Assembly: GCA_052093725.1 (NCBI GenBank)
Contig: JBQDHL010000001.1
Location: forward strand, 1 to 64,000
Length of the DNA: 64,000 nt
Direction: 5' to 3'
Source of the DNA: Jeotgalicoccus sp052093725
GTDB lineage: Bacteria > Bacillota > Bacilli > Staphylococcales > Salinicoccaceae
Under the pieces are notes generated by a model. The model did no database searches. It had not been told where the DNA came from and saw only the letters and a program-made list of their open reading frames with translations. The position numbers and the translations under genes were made by a program. Of this stretch, positions 52,422 to 62,096 are shown one piece after another. The stretch's first letter is position 1; the number at the start of each line of letters is the position of its first letter.

Positions 52422-53723
52422 GTGATGATGAGTGACTACAGCAGGAAACAATTACAAGAAGAAAAAGTCTTTAAAGATCCGGTCCACCGGTATGTTCATG
52501 TCCGCGATCAGGTCATCTGGGATCTGGTGAAAACGAAAGAATTTCAGCGGCTCCGCAGGATAAAACAGCTTGGAACTTTATATTTGGCATTTCACAGTGC
52601 GGAACATTCGCGCTTTAACCATTCGCTCGGTGTATATGAAATTGTCCGCCGGATGATTGAGAACTTTGAAGAGTATCCAGAATGGGACAACAACGACCGT
52701 TTGTTAGCCTTGTCAGCAGCATTGCTGCACGATCTTGGCCACGGGCCATTTTCTCATACATTTGAAGATATATTCCATACAGATCACGAGGAATATACGA
52801 AGAAAATCATTTTGGAAGATACTGAAGTGAACGCAGTATTATCAAAAGTGTCACCGGATTTTCCGCGTGAAGTCGCGGAAGTCATTAACAAGACACATCC
52901 GAATAAACTGGTTATCAGTATGATTTCAAGTCAAATTGATGCAGACCGGATGGATTATCTGCAGCGGGATTCTTTTTATACCGGTGTCAGCTACGGTAAC
53001 TTCGATATGGAACGCATACTCCGCGTGATGCGTCCGTCAAAAGATGAAGTGTTGATTAAAGAAAGCGGCATGCACGCAGTCGAAGATTATTTAATGAGCC
53101 GCTATCAGATGTACTGGCAGGTCTATTTCCACCCGGTATCACGCGGTGGGGAAGTTATGCTGAATCTGGTAATGCAGAGGGCGAAAGCACTGTATAAATC
53201 CGATTATAGTTTTAAACAGCAGCCTACATACTTCATGCCATTTTTTAATGAGGATGTAACCGTCCATGATTATCTCAGGCTCGACGAAATGGTCGTGAAT
53301 TTTTATCTGCAGGAATGGGTACATGAAGAAGACGAAATATTAAGCGACCTTGCCGGGCGTTTTGTAAATAGAGATTTGTTTAAGTATTTACCGTTTGATG
53401 GTTCGATTATTACGATTATAGAACTGAACGAACTATACAAAAAAGCAGGCATAGATCCGGATTATTACGTCTTCAGCGACAGTTATTCAGATCTGCCGTA
53501 TGATTATGACAGACCGGGACAAAACAGAAACCGCAGACCGATTCATCTGGTGCGGCCGAACGGTGACATCAGAGAAATCAGTTCCCAGTCGGCAATTATT
53601 AATTCAATTACCGGCATTCACCGTTTAGGTTCAAGATTGTATTATCCGAAAGAAAAAATATTGGCGATTAAAGATTTAAGTGTCAAAGCAGAAATTATCA
53701 ATTTACTGAATGAACTCGATTAG
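52422..53723 (+). CDS. HD-domain phosphohydrolase (YwfO family)
   Basis: 433 residues. The metal-binding motif is seen as H in FNHSLGVYEI, HDLGHGPFSH near 108 and the Asp in QIDADRMDYL, as in dNTP triphosphohydrolase-like HD proteins of Firmicutes (YwfO). Nucleotide hydrolysis is likely by family. Starts at GTG 52422 or ATG 52425/52428 after GGGAGGCG. Confidence 0.85.
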   Translation: MMMSDYSRKQLQEEKVFKDPVHRYVHVRDQVIWDLVKTKEFQRLRRIKQLGTLYLAFHSAEHSRFNHSLGVYEIVRRMIENFEEYPEWDNNDRLLALSAALLHDLGHGPFSHTFEDIFHTDHEEYTKKIILEDTEVNAVLSKVSPDFPREVAEVINKTHPNKLVISMISSQIDADRMDYLQRDSFYTGVSYGNFDMERILRVMRPSKDEVLIKESGMHAVEDYLMSRYQMYWQVYFHPVSRGGEVMLNLVMQRAKALYKSDYSFKQQPTYFMPFFNEDVTVHDYLRLDEMVVNFYLQEWVHEEDEILSDLAGRFVNRDLFKYLPFDGSIITIIELNELYKKAGIDPDYYVFSDSYSDLPYDYDRPGQNRNRRPIHLVRPNGDIREISSQSAIINSITGIHRLGSRLYYPKEKILAIKDLSVKAEIINLLNELD

Positions 53724-53734
53724 GAGGTATAAAA

Positions 53735-54256
53735 TTGTCTGAAGAACAACCGAAAAAGAAACCTGGATTCCAGTTTAATATTATTAAAAATGATCCGCTC
53801 GACGGTCACAGAGGACAAAACTTCGGCTCGATAAGCCTTGAGAATATCGCGCCTGTATATATTAATATCGAAACACAGGAAGCGAAACTAGATATCGGCG
53901 GGCTACATGGCAAAGCTGAAGTTGAAAAACGTGTTAAATGGATTAAAGATAAAGAAGAAGTGATGGGTCCGGATGCGAAGGAATATTTCCTTGTCTGGAT
54001 TGCTGTGGAACGTGCACAAGCCGGTCCGATATATAACGGAGTGGCGGCATGTTACCTAATGGTGAACAAAGAAAAACGCCGCGGTTATAAAATGATGCAT
54101 GAGCACGTGAACAGTTTAGACGACGCAATGAAAGGCCGCATTAAGCTCGACGCGCTCGATGAACGCTCAAAAGAAACGCTGAAACAGTTTATGATGAACC
54201 ACAACGAAGAGATGTGGAATATTTCACAAGAAATGCAGGAAGCATTCAATAATTAG
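53735..54256 (+). CDS. YwhD family protein
   Basis: 173 residues, no membrane segment or signal. FNIIKNDPLDGHRGQNFGSI at the N-terminus matches the YwhD family of bacilli and staphylococci, whose function is not known. TTG start after TAGGAGG, 11 nt after the HD gene. Confidence 0.82.
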   Translation: MSEEQPKKKPGFQFNIIKNDPLDGHRGQNFGSISLENIAPVYINIETQEAKLDIGGLHGKAEVEKRVKWIKDKEEVMGPDAKEYFLVWIAVERAQAGPIYNGVAACYLMVNKEKRRGYKMMHEHVNSLDDAMKGRIKLDALDERSKETLKQFMMNHNEEMWNISQEMQEAFNN

Positions 54257-54317
54257 CAATATAAAAAGTCCATTGTTAAAATGAATTTTAAACATAATAT
54301 TTTAGGAGGATTTAAAC

Positions 54318-55403
54318 ATGGCAAAATTTGTATTTCAATCTCCAAGCCGTTATGTTCAAGGTACGGGTGTAATTAATGATTTAGGCAAGGAAACAGCAAA
54401 AATTGGTAAAAACATCTTACTGATTGCAGATGAAATCGTCTGGGATATTGTCGGAAAATCAGTAGAAGAAAGTTTCAAGAATATAGATGTTAAATATAAT
54501 CAAATACAGTTTTCAGGTGAAGCTTCGGACAAGGAAATCGAGCGTCTGACTGATGAAGGGAAGAATTTCGGCAGCGATGTTGTTATTGGTCTCGGAGGCG
54601 GTAAAACACTCGATACAGCAAAAGCAGTTGCGGATAAACTTAAAGCACCAACTGTAATAGTACCGACTACCGCATCTACGGACGCTCCAACAAGTGCATT
54701 ATCTGTTATCTACACAGATGAAGGTGTCTTTGAGGGATATAAATTTTATGATAAAAATCCGGATCTCGTGTTGGTAGACAGTAAAATTGTTATCGGCGCA
54801 CCGCCAAAATTCTTTGCTTCAGGCATTGCAGATGCAATGGCGACATTAGTCGAAGCGAGTGCAACAGTCAGACGCAATGGCGATACGATGGCCGGCGGGA
54901 AACCGACTTTAGCATCACAGGCGATTGCTCAAAAAGCTGAAGAAACCTTATTCCTTTACGGTATTGAAGCTTATGAAGCGGCTAAAGACGGCATTGTTAC
55001 TCCGGCAGTTGAAAAAGTAATAGAAGCGAATACGCTGCTGTCAGGTTTAGGCTTTGAAAATGGTGGACTTGCAGGCGCACATGCTATTCACAATGGTTTC
55101 ACTGCATTACATGGTGCTATTCACAACTTAACTCATGGTGAGAAAGTGGCATACGGTACGCTTGTACAGTTAGTGCTGGAAGGTCGTCCAGGGAATGAAA
55201 TAGCTGAGTATGTAGATTTTTACGAGGCTCTGGAAATGCCGACAACATTAGCTGCAATGCACTTATCTGATACGTCTTTTGAAGATTTAGTTGAAGTTGG
55301 CAAACTGGCGACGGGGGAAGGCGAAACATTGAAGAACCTGGATCCGGAAATTACGCCGGAACAAGTTGCTGAAGCAATATTAGCTGTAGATAAGTATAAC
55401 TAA
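54318..55403 (+). CDS. gldA: Glycerol dehydrogenase
   Basis: 361 residues, iron/zinc-type polyol dehydrogenase. NAD-binding GLGGGKTLDTAKA (about 94-106), TTASTDAPTSALSVIY, and metal-site Asp/His residues in ASGIADAMAT and AHAIHNG are intact. Oxidises glycerol to dihydroxyacetone. RBS AGGAGGA; single gene. Confidence 0.92.
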   Translation: MAKFVFQSPSRYVQGTGVINDLGKETAKIGKNILLIADEIVWDIVGKSVEESFKNIDVKYNQIQFSGEASDKEIERLTDEGKNFGSDVVIGLGGGKTLDTAKAVADKLKAPTVIVPTTASTDAPTSALSVIYTDEGVFEGYKFYDKNPDLVLVDSKIVIGAPPKFFASGIADAMATLVEASATVRRNGDTMAGGKPTLASQAIAQKAEETLFLYGIEAYEAAKDGIVTPAVEKVIEANTLLSGLGFENGGLAGAHAIHNGFTALHGAIHNLTHGEKVAYGTLVQLVLEGRPGNEIAEYVDFYEALEMPTTLAAMHLSDTSFEDLVEVGKLATGEGETLKNLDPEITPEQVAEAILAVDKYN

Positions 55404-55507
55404 CAGTTTGAAAAATATGTCTTTTTTGTGTCTTTTGGATTAGACATTGCACTATGGCCAATCTATGGATAAAATAAAGAGTAGTTATAGACATATAACT
55501 AGGACAT

Positions 55508-55538
55508 AAAGGCGGGGCATATTGCCCTGCCTTTTTTA
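55508..55538 (+). terminator. Terminator after gldA
   Basis: AAGGCGGGGCA (55509-55519) and TGCCCTGCCTT (55523-55533), one G-U, then T-run. Confidence 0.85.
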
Positions 55539-55568
55539 ATTTATCATCAGACCAATGATGCTCCTGTT

Positions 55569-55578
55569 ATGATATAAT
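55569..55578 (+). promoter_or_regulatory. Extended -10 promoter of the ywiB-argS unit
   Basis: TATAAT (55573-55578) directly preceded by TGA, 23 nt upstream of the start; no clear -35. Confidence 0.5.
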
Positions 55579-55601
55579 TTACGATACTGAAGGTGATAAA
55601 A

Positions 55602-56000
55602 ATGAGCGAAAATATAACACATGAATGCAACTTAACTCAACTGGTGTTCATGCACGGTGAAGAAACAAAATACGAACAGAAGCTCCAAGTATCCGAAGTG
55701 GAAAAAGGGGATACTTATTTGCGCTATACAGAAGCGCTGGATGAGCATGAACTAAAAGTAACTGTGCGCCTCGGAGACAACTTCGTTAAACTAAAGCGCA
55801 GCGGTATTATCAATATGAATTTTCATTTTGAAGAAGGTGCGACGACGGATACGTTTTACGACTCTCCGGCCGGCAGACACCACTTTGAAATAGTGACACA
55901 TGAACTTAAAACCGGAGACGGAATACTGAAGATTAAATATGATTTATTTGAAAGCGGCGCGCTGCTCGGAAAATATAAATACACGTTGGAGAGGATTTAA
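55602..56000 (+). CDS. DUF1934 family protein (YwiB-like)
   Basis: 132 residues from ATG 55602 (GAAGGTG upstream); GTG 55593 lies in that RBS. A beta-rich protein of the YwiB/DUF1934 calycin-like family, regularly found before argS. Function unknown. Two nucleotides separate it from argS. Confidence 0.85.
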   Translation: MSENITHECNLTQLVFMHGEETKYEQKLQVSEVEKGDTYLRYTEALDEHELKVTVRLGDNFVKLKRSGIINMNFHFEEGATTDTFYDSPAGRHHFEIVTHELKTGDGILKIKYDLFESGALLGKYKYTLERI

Positions 56001-56002
56001 TT

Positions 56003-57649
56003 ATGAACTTAAAACAGCAGTTAAAAGAAGCAATTGAAGCCGCGATTAAAAAAGCGGACATAGTGGAAGAAATTCCTGAAGTTAAAGTGGAAGTACCGAA
56101 AGACAAAAATAACGGAGACTTCTCAACGAACGCAGCAATGACACTGACGAAGCTTGCACGTAAAAATCCTCGCGACATCGCACAGGCGATTATCGATAAC
56201 ATCGACAACGAAGAAGCAAGCATTCAGGAAGTCAGCATCGCTGGACCGGGTTTTATCAACTTTAAAATGAAGACAGCGGAACTCGCTAACGTGATTTACA
56301 CTGTTCTTGATAAGAAAGAAAACTACGGGCGCACAGAACTTGAGACTGCTGAAAAAGTACTGATTGAATTCGTGAGTGCAAATCCGACTGGTGATCTGCA
56401 CATTGGGCATGCGAGAAACGCATCTGTCGGTGCAACGCTGTCGAACATTCTGGACTTCGCGGGTTACAATGTGACGCGTGAATATTATATTAACGATGCC
56501 GGCAATCAGATCAACAATCTTGCGAAATCGATTGAAGCACGTTTCTTTGAAGCGCTCGGCGAAGAGCTGAAGATGCCTGAGGACGGCTATAACGGTAAAG
56601 ATATTAAAGTGATCGGCGAGAAACTGGCGTCGGAGCACCCTGAATATAAAGAACTTGAAGAAGCAGAACGTATTTCTAAATTCCGCGACCTTGGTGTTGA
56701 ATACGAAATGCGTAAACTGAAAGCCGACCTTGCAGAATTCCGTATTAATTTCGACAGCTGGTTCAGTGAAACAGCGCTGTATGAAAGCGGCGAAATCGAT
56801 GAAGCAATGACGAAGATGAAAGATAACGGTTATGTATTTGAAGCGGACGATGCGACGTGGTTACGCACGACGGATTTTAAAGACGATAAAGACCGCGTAC
56901 TCGTGAAAAGCGACGGTACGCTGACTTACTTAATGCCGGATATCGCATATCATTACGACAAAGTTGAACGCGGCTTCGATAAGCTGATTAACTTATTCGG
57001 TGCGGATCACCACGGTTACATTAACCGTCTGAAAGCATCTTTAGGCGCTTTAGGTGAAAGTCCTGAAAAACTGGAAATCCAAATTATGCAGCTCGTTCGT
57101 TTAATTGAAAACGGCGAAGAAGTGAAGATGAGTAAACGTACGGGCAAGGCAGTTACACTGCGCGATTTGATCGACATGATTGGTGTGGACGCAGCACGTT
57201 ACTTCATGATTATGCGTTCAACAGACACTCATTTCGACTTCGACTTAGACCTTGCGCGCAGTGAATCAAGCGATAACCCTGTGTATTATGCACAATATGC
57301 GCATGCGAGAATCTGCAGTATTTTACGCCAGGCTAAAGAACAGGGCTTTGAAATCGACACGGAGAATCCGGTTGATATTATTGAAAACGAGCAGGCACTA
57401 GAGCTGCTTAAAAAAGTATTGGAATTCCCGAACATCGTTAAAGGTGCAGCGGAATCACGTGCAACACAGCGAATTCCTAACTACATCCACGATCTTGCAG
57501 CAAGCTTCCACAAATTCTATAATGCGGAAAAAGTACTCGGTGAAGATGCCGATAAAACACGCGCTTATATGTTAATGATCGAAGCTGTGCGTCAGACACT
57601 GGAAAACGCACTCCGTCTGATCGATGTATCAGCACCTGAGAAAATGTAA
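56003..57649 (+). CDS. argS: Arginyl-tRNA synthetase
   Basis: 548 residues, class I synthetase. HIGH box in NPTGDLHIGHARNA (about 126-139) and the KMSKRTG variant of KMSKS near 375. The C-terminal anticodon-binding domain ends in LIDVSAPEKM. Coupled with ywiB. Confidence 0.96.
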   Translation: MNLKQQLKEAIEAAIKKADIVEEIPEVKVEVPKDKNNGDFSTNAAMTLTKLARKNPRDIAQAIIDNIDNEEASIQEVSIAGPGFINFKMKTAELANVIYTVLDKKENYGRTELETAEKVLIEFVSANPTGDLHIGHARNASVGATLSNILDFAGYNVTREYYINDAGNQINNLAKSIEARFFEALGEELKMPEDGYNGKDIKVIGEKLASEHPEYKELEEAERISKFRDLGVEYEMRKLKADLAEFRINFDSWFSETALYESGEIDEAMTKMKDNGYVFEADDATWLRTTDFKDDKDRVLVKSDGTLTYLMPDIAYHYDKVERGFDKLINLFGADHHGYINRLKASLGALGESPEKLEIQIMQLVRLIENGEEVKMSKRTGKAVTLRDLIDMIGVDAARYFMIMRSTDTHFDFDLDLARSESSDNPVYYAQYAHARICSILRQAKEQGFEIDTENPVDIIENEQALELLKKVLEFPNIVKGAAESRATQRIPNYIHDLAASFHKFYNAEKVLGEDADKTRAYMLMIEAVRQTLENALRLIDVSAPEKM

Positions 57650-57661
57650 ATTAATAGGTTG

Positions 57662-57694
57662 AAGCCCGAACTGTGAAGTTCGGGCTTTTTTTTT
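57662..57694 (+). terminator. Terminator of argS
   Basis: AAGCCCGAACT (57662-57672) and AGTTCGGGCTT (57677-57687), perfect 11 bp, then nine T. Confidence 0.92.
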
Positions 57695-57738
57695 ATTAGG
57701 TAATTACCCTGTATAAGGAGGCGGAACTTTAATATAAT

Positions 57739-58165
57739 GAAGGTGACGACGACACTTAAAGCCTGTTGGGCGTTGTCGTTGAAGGTAACGACGACACTTA
57801 AAGCCTGTTGGGCGTTGTCGTTGAAGGTGACGACGACACTTAAAGCCTGTTGGGCGTTGTCGTTGAAGGTGACGACGACACTTANNNNNNNNNNNNNNNN
57901 NNNNNNNNNNNNNNNNNNNNNNNNNNNNNNNNNNNNNNNNNNNNNNNNNNNNNNNNNNNNNNNNNNNNNNNNNNNNNNNNNNNNACGACGACACTTAAAG
58001 CCTGTTGGGCGTTGTCGTTGAAGGTGACGACGACACTTAAAGCCTGTTGCGCGTTGTCGTTGAAGGTAACGACGACACTTAAAGCTTGTTAAACGTTGTC
58101 GTTGAGGGTAACGACGACACTTAAAGCCTGTTGAACGTTGTGGTTGAAGGTAACGACAACACCCA
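57739..58165. repeat. 42-nt tandem hairpin repeat array, interrupted by 100 N
   Basis: Full units are 57739-57780, 57781-57822, 57823-57864, then a partial unit to 57884, the gap, a partial unit from 57985 to 58019, and full units 58020-58061, 58062-58103, 58104-58145, with a decayed end to about 58165. Each unit has arms CGACGACA and TGTCGTTG (8 bp, one G-U) enclosing GCC and GGC. Units to the left are almost identical; those to the right diverge. Because 42 is a multiple of 3, long stop-free frames appear on both strands; these are probably artefacts. A TATAAT (57733-57738) abuts the first unit. Confidence 0.93.
57885..57984. other. Assembly gap (100 N) inside the 42-nt array
   Basis: Exactly 100 N, the usual placeholder for unknown length. 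If the array is regular, the missing sequence is 29 nt plus a multiple of 42, so 100 cannot be the true length. Confidence 0.9.
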
Positions 58166-58196
58166 ATCATTCCTCTACGAAAGGAGAACTACATAA

Positions 58197-59075
58197 TTGA
58201 AAAATATATACATATATTTATCGCTGCTAAGCATATTTTTACTCGCTGCATGTAATAACGATAGCGATGACCAGAATCAAATGACAAATACAAATAGTGA
58301 AGATATACGAATCATTTCTCTGATGCCGAGCAACACGGAAATAATTGCTGAGCTTGGTATGACCGAGAATCTTGCAGGTATTACAACTGCGGATAATTTC
58401 CCTGAAGATTTAAATGAAAATATTACGCGTCTCGATACTTTCGCACTGGATGAGGAGTCGATGATGGCGTTACATCCGACGCATATCGTGTCGCACGAAG
58501 CGAATCACGATGCTAACAAAAATATCATCGACAGAGTCGCAGCGAACACCGGTGCTGAAACTCTTATCGTTAATGATGCTGAGAAAATTAATGAGATTTA
58601 CGGCACAATTACTGATGTTGGGACGTTTATCGGCAAAGAAATAGAGGCTGAAGAATTGAATGCATCACTGCAGCAGGATGTTGAAAGTATTAAAAATGAA
58701 TATGCGAATAAGGATGAACAAGATAAAGGGCTCATCCTCATTTCTACTGCACCTGACATATATATAGCAGGGAATAACACGTTCATCGATGATTTTTTAA
58801 AGACGCTTAATATCGGCAATGTTTTTGAAGATGTGAACGGCTATCCGGCGATTACTTCAGAAGATTTAATTGCGCGTGAACCCGGGACTGTCATTTCAAC
58901 GCTTGGCATCAGCAATGAGGAACTGACGAATGAACTGAATAATATTTCCGGTCTTGAAGGCGCACCGATTACCCGCGAGGAAAATCAATGCACGCCGAAT
59001 CCTGATACAGTCTCGCGTCCGGGACCGAGATTTACTGAAGGGTTAGCTGCAATCGCGGAGTGTGTGTATGAATAA
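58197..59075 (+). CDS. Substrate-binding lipoprotein of an iron/cobalamin-type ABC importer
   Basis: 292 residues. Signal peptide with lipobox LLAAC (Cys19). The fold is of the periplasmic-binding type used for siderophores, heme and B12 (IISLMPSNTEIIAELG and the long interlobe helix). TTG start after AAAGGAGAA. No promoter of its own is evident between the repeat array and the gene. It overlaps the permease gene by 8 nt. Confidence 0.85.
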   Translation: MKNIYIYLSLLSIFLLAACNNDSDDQNQMTNTNSEDIRIISLMPSNTEIIAELGMTENLAGITTADNFPEDLNENITRLDTFALDEESMMALHPTHIVSHEANHDANKNIIDRVAANTGAETLIVNDAEKINEIYGTITDVGTFIGKEIEAEELNASLQQDVESIKNEYANKDEQDKGLILISTAPDIYIAGNNTFIDDFLKTLNIGNVFEDVNGYPAITSEDLIAREPGTVISTLGISNEELTNELNNISGLEGAPITREENQCTPNPDTVSRPGPRFTEGLAAIAECVYE

Positions 59076-60021
59076 AACCAATTCAATTCTCGTCATTCTT
59101 TTAATTATCAGCGTGATTATGAGTATCTTTATCGGTTCGGTAAATTTCCGGGAAATATCAAATATGCAGGCGTTCAGTATTATGCTCGACGTACGGCTGC
59201 CGCGTGCGCTTATGGCAATATTAGTCGGAGCCGCACTCGCAATGAGCGGGGCGGTATTTCAGATTATCCTAAAAAATCTGATGGCAGACAGCTTCACTCT
59301 CGGCATGGCAAATGGTGCAGTGCTGGGGGCGGCAATTACTGTGGTTACTGTTATTCCGGCAGTATTCGCACCAGTTCTCAGTATTATTCTCGGATTGTTA
59401 AGCTTGCTGCTCGTTCTTGTAATTGCACGGAAACTCGATTTAACTTACCGTCCGGAAACATTAATAATTACAGGTATTCTGCTCGGGGCACTGCTGTCCG
59501 GCGTGCTCTATATTATTATCCTGTTATTTCCGGAAGATACTGCGAATATCGCACGCTACATGTTCGGTTCGCTTGGAGGTGCGGATTTCACGAAAGTGTC
59601 AGTATTATTAATCCTGACAGCAGTGTCCTTTATCATTTTAGAACGATACGGACATGTGCTTGATCTGCTGAAACTCGGTGACATTAGGGCGCACGCGCTC
59701 GGTGTTAATGTCAGCGTCATCCGTCCTGCACTGTTAATCACAGCCGCAGTGCCGCCGCTCGTTGCGATCAGTTACACCGGAATTATTGCACTCGTCGGGA
59801 TTATAATTCCTCAGATTATTTTATATATTAAACCGATGGCCTTCCGGCCGTTGTTAAAACGGTCAATTTTACTCGGCGGGCTTTACGTGCTGATTATTGA
59901 TACGCTCGGGCGTACGCTGATCGCTCCCTTGCAAATTCCGACTGGTGTAATGGTCATGCTGTCGGCTGTGCCACTGTTTATATTTCTTCTGTATAAACGT
60001 ATTCTTGTGAATCCGCGTTAG
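59068..60021 (+). CDS. FecCD-type ABC permease
   Basis: 317 residues from ATG 59068 (GGAG 7 nt upstream; GTG 59062 is too close). About nine helices. DVRLPRALMAILVGAALAMSGAVFQ and the coupling-helix region LGVNV are those of iron-chelate/B12 permeases. No ATPase gene follows; the next gene is a peptidase. It must share an ATPase encoded elsewhere. Confidence 0.88.
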   Translation: MNKTNSILVILLIISVIMSIFIGSVNFREISNMQAFSIMLDVRLPRALMAILVGAALAMSGAVFQIILKNLMADSFTLGMANGAVLGAAITVVTVIPAVFAPVLSIILGLLSLLLVLVIARKLDLTYRPETLIITGILLGALLSGVLYIIILLFPEDTANIARYMFGSLGGADFTKVSVLLILTAVSFIILERYGHVLDLLKLGDIRAHALGVNVSVIRPALLITAAVPPLVAISYTGIIALVGIIIPQIILYIKPMAFRPLLKRSILLGGLYVLIIDTLGRTLIAPLQIPTGVMVMLSAVPLFIFLLYKRILVNPR

Positions 60022-60116
60022 CGAAAAGTCCCGGGAGTCTTTCTGTCAGAATATTATGGATTAATTAGTAAACGGACGTTAAAGAATGTTATATTTATAA
60101 AAAAGGGGGGAATTCG

Positions 60117-62078
60117 ATGAGCAAAGTTTCTATTGATGATATTTTCAAAATTAAGTCGGTGTCTTCACCGAAAGCTGTACCGCAGTCCGACAGAGTCACT
60201 TACCTTGTGACAGCGACTGATGAGGATAAGGATACTTATTATTCATATCTGCACAATTTTGACGGCAGGGGTACTATCCAGCTTACATATAAGGATGAGA
60301 CTATAACGAACGTCGCTCATTCACATAACGGGGCGCTGACATTATTTACAGCACCCGATGACGATAAGAAACCGCAGGTGTTTATACTGAGACATGCCGG
60401 TGGTGAACGTGAACAGCTGACGCACGAAGATGATGGGGTATTCGGCGCGCAGTTTTCACAAGATGGAAATTCGGTGTTTTATCACGTTTCCGTTGAGCAG
60501 AATAAAGAAGAAAATAAAGACAAAGACGATAAAGATAAAAAACCTGAAGCTGCAGTGATTACCCGCATGAAATATAAAAGCGACGGCGGTCCGGGACCGT
60601 ACGGCGTATTAAAAGAGAAATATACAGCAGTGAAATCGGTTGATATTAAATCAGGTGAAACAGCGACTGTCTTGTCGGGAGAAGAAAACTTTACGCTTTA
60701 CGATGTTTTTGAAGGCGGTTTTATATACGCAACTGACGTAAGCGACAATCCGGATTTCAATTTCGCACAAAAACTTTATCTCCGTAAAAATGATGAAGAT
60801 ACATTAATACGCGATGATGCCGGCTTTATGAAGGCGGAAATTTCAGCGGATCAGAATTATATTTTAATGACGTTAATGACACGTAAGTTTGAAAATGCGA
60901 CGCACCCGCACATCGAAATTTACGATGTGAAAAATAACGACAGAATTGATGTCACGACAAAACTGGATAAGCCGGTCGGCGGACTTGTTGCGCAGGATAC
61001 ACAGCAAAATGCAGAGGGCAATACAGCGGAGTGGATATCAAATACTGAGTACGTATTTCTCGTGTCGGAATTCGGCAGTGTGAACTTATACAAAGGTGAT
61101 ATTGAAGGGAATATCCGTCCGTTATTACGCGGAGAGCATAATATTTTCGGTATGGATGCCGACGCGGATGCAGCGTATTTAACAGTTTCTACGCACGTAT
61201 CACCAAGCGAATTATATAAATTTGATTTTAAAACTGAAGCACTGACGCAGCTGACAGAAATTAATTATGATTACGTCACGGATACTGAACTTGTTAAACC
61301 GGAACTGATTGAGTTCACAAGTTTCGATGACACGGCAGTTCAGGGCTGGTTTATGAAGCCGGCAGGATATGAAACTGGTAAAAATTATCCGATGGTCACT
61401 AATATTCACGGCGGACCGCATGCGTTATATGCGAACACGTATTTCCATGAAATGCAAGTGCTCGCAGCAAAAGGGTATGCAGTACTGTTTATTAATCCGC
61501 GCGGCTCGCACAGCTACTCACAGGAATTCGTTGACGCAGTACGCGGGGACTACGGAAATGGTGATTACAAAGATATTATGACCGCAGTTGATTATATTAC
61601 TGATAAGTATGACTGGATTGATTCAGACAACCTCGGTGTGACAGGCGGCTCTTACGGCGGCTTTATGACGAACTGGATTGTCGGTCACACGAACCGCTTT
61701 AAAGCAGCGGTAACACAGCGTTCAATCAGTAACTGGATCAGTTTCAGAGGGGTATCCGATATCGGCTATTACTTTACGGACTGGCAGATTTTAGCCGGGC
61801 TCGATGACCTCGATAAATTGTGGCATCATTCACCGTTGAAATACGCTAAAGACGTTGAGACTCCTTTATTAATCCTTCACGGTGAACAAGATATCCGCTG
61901 TCCTATTGAACAGGGAGAGCAGCTGTTTATCGAGTTGAAATCGAGAGGGAAAGAAACAGAATTTGTCAGATTTCCGGAATCATCACATGACTTATCACGC
62001 TCGGGCAAACCGAGTTTGAGAATGCAGCGTTTAGCTCATATCGCGCGCTGGTTCGAGCAGTATTTAACTCACAATTAA
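60117..62078 (+). CDS. S9-family prolyl oligopeptidase
   Basis: 653 residues, no signal peptide. An N-terminal beta-propeller (about 1-390) precedes an alpha/beta-hydrolase domain. The nucleophile is Ser512 in GGSYGGF, with Asp in HGEQDIRCP and His in FPESSHDLSR. Acylaminoacyl-peptidase or dipeptidyl-type activity on short peptides is likely. RBS AAGGGGGG. Confidence 0.9.
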   Translation: MSKVSIDDIFKIKSVSSPKAVPQSDRVTYLVTATDEDKDTYYSYLHNFDGRGTIQLTYKDETITNVAHSHNGALTLFTAPDDDKKPQVFILRHAGGEREQLTHEDDGVFGAQFSQDGNSVFYHVSVEQNKEENKDKDDKDKKPEAAVITRMKYKSDGGPGPYGVLKEKYTAVKSVDIKSGETATVLSGEENFTLYDVFEGGFIYATDVSDNPDFNFAQKLYLRKNDEDTLIRDDAGFMKAEISADQNYILMTLMTRKFENATHPHIEIYDVKNNDRIDVTTKLDKPVGGLVAQDTQQNAEGNTAEWISNTEYVFLVSEFGSVNLYKGDIEGNIRPLLRGEHNIFGMDADADAAYLTVSTHVSPSELYKFDFKTEALTQLTEINYDYVTDTELVKPELIEFTSFDDTAVQGWFMKPAGYETGKNYPMVTNIHGGPHALYANTYFHEMQVLAAKGYAVLFINPRGSHSYSQEFVDAVRGDYGNGDYKDIMTAVDYITDKYDWIDSDNLGVTGGSYGGFMTNWIVGHTNRFKAAVTQRSISNWISFRGVSDIGYYFTDWQILAGLDDLDKLWHHSPLKYAKDVETPLLILHGEQDIRCPIEQGEQLFIELKSRGKETEFVRFPESSHDLSRSGKPSLRMQRLAHIARWFEQYLTHN

Positions 62079-62096
62079 TTGGAGGAAAATTTATTT

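Noticed and set aside
57592..58170. Long stop-free frames on both strands through the 42-nt array, suggesting a repetitive protein
   Set aside because: The period is a multiple of three and the unit lacks stops in several frames, so open frames are automatic. No well-spaced RBS precedes them and they run across an unknown-length gap.
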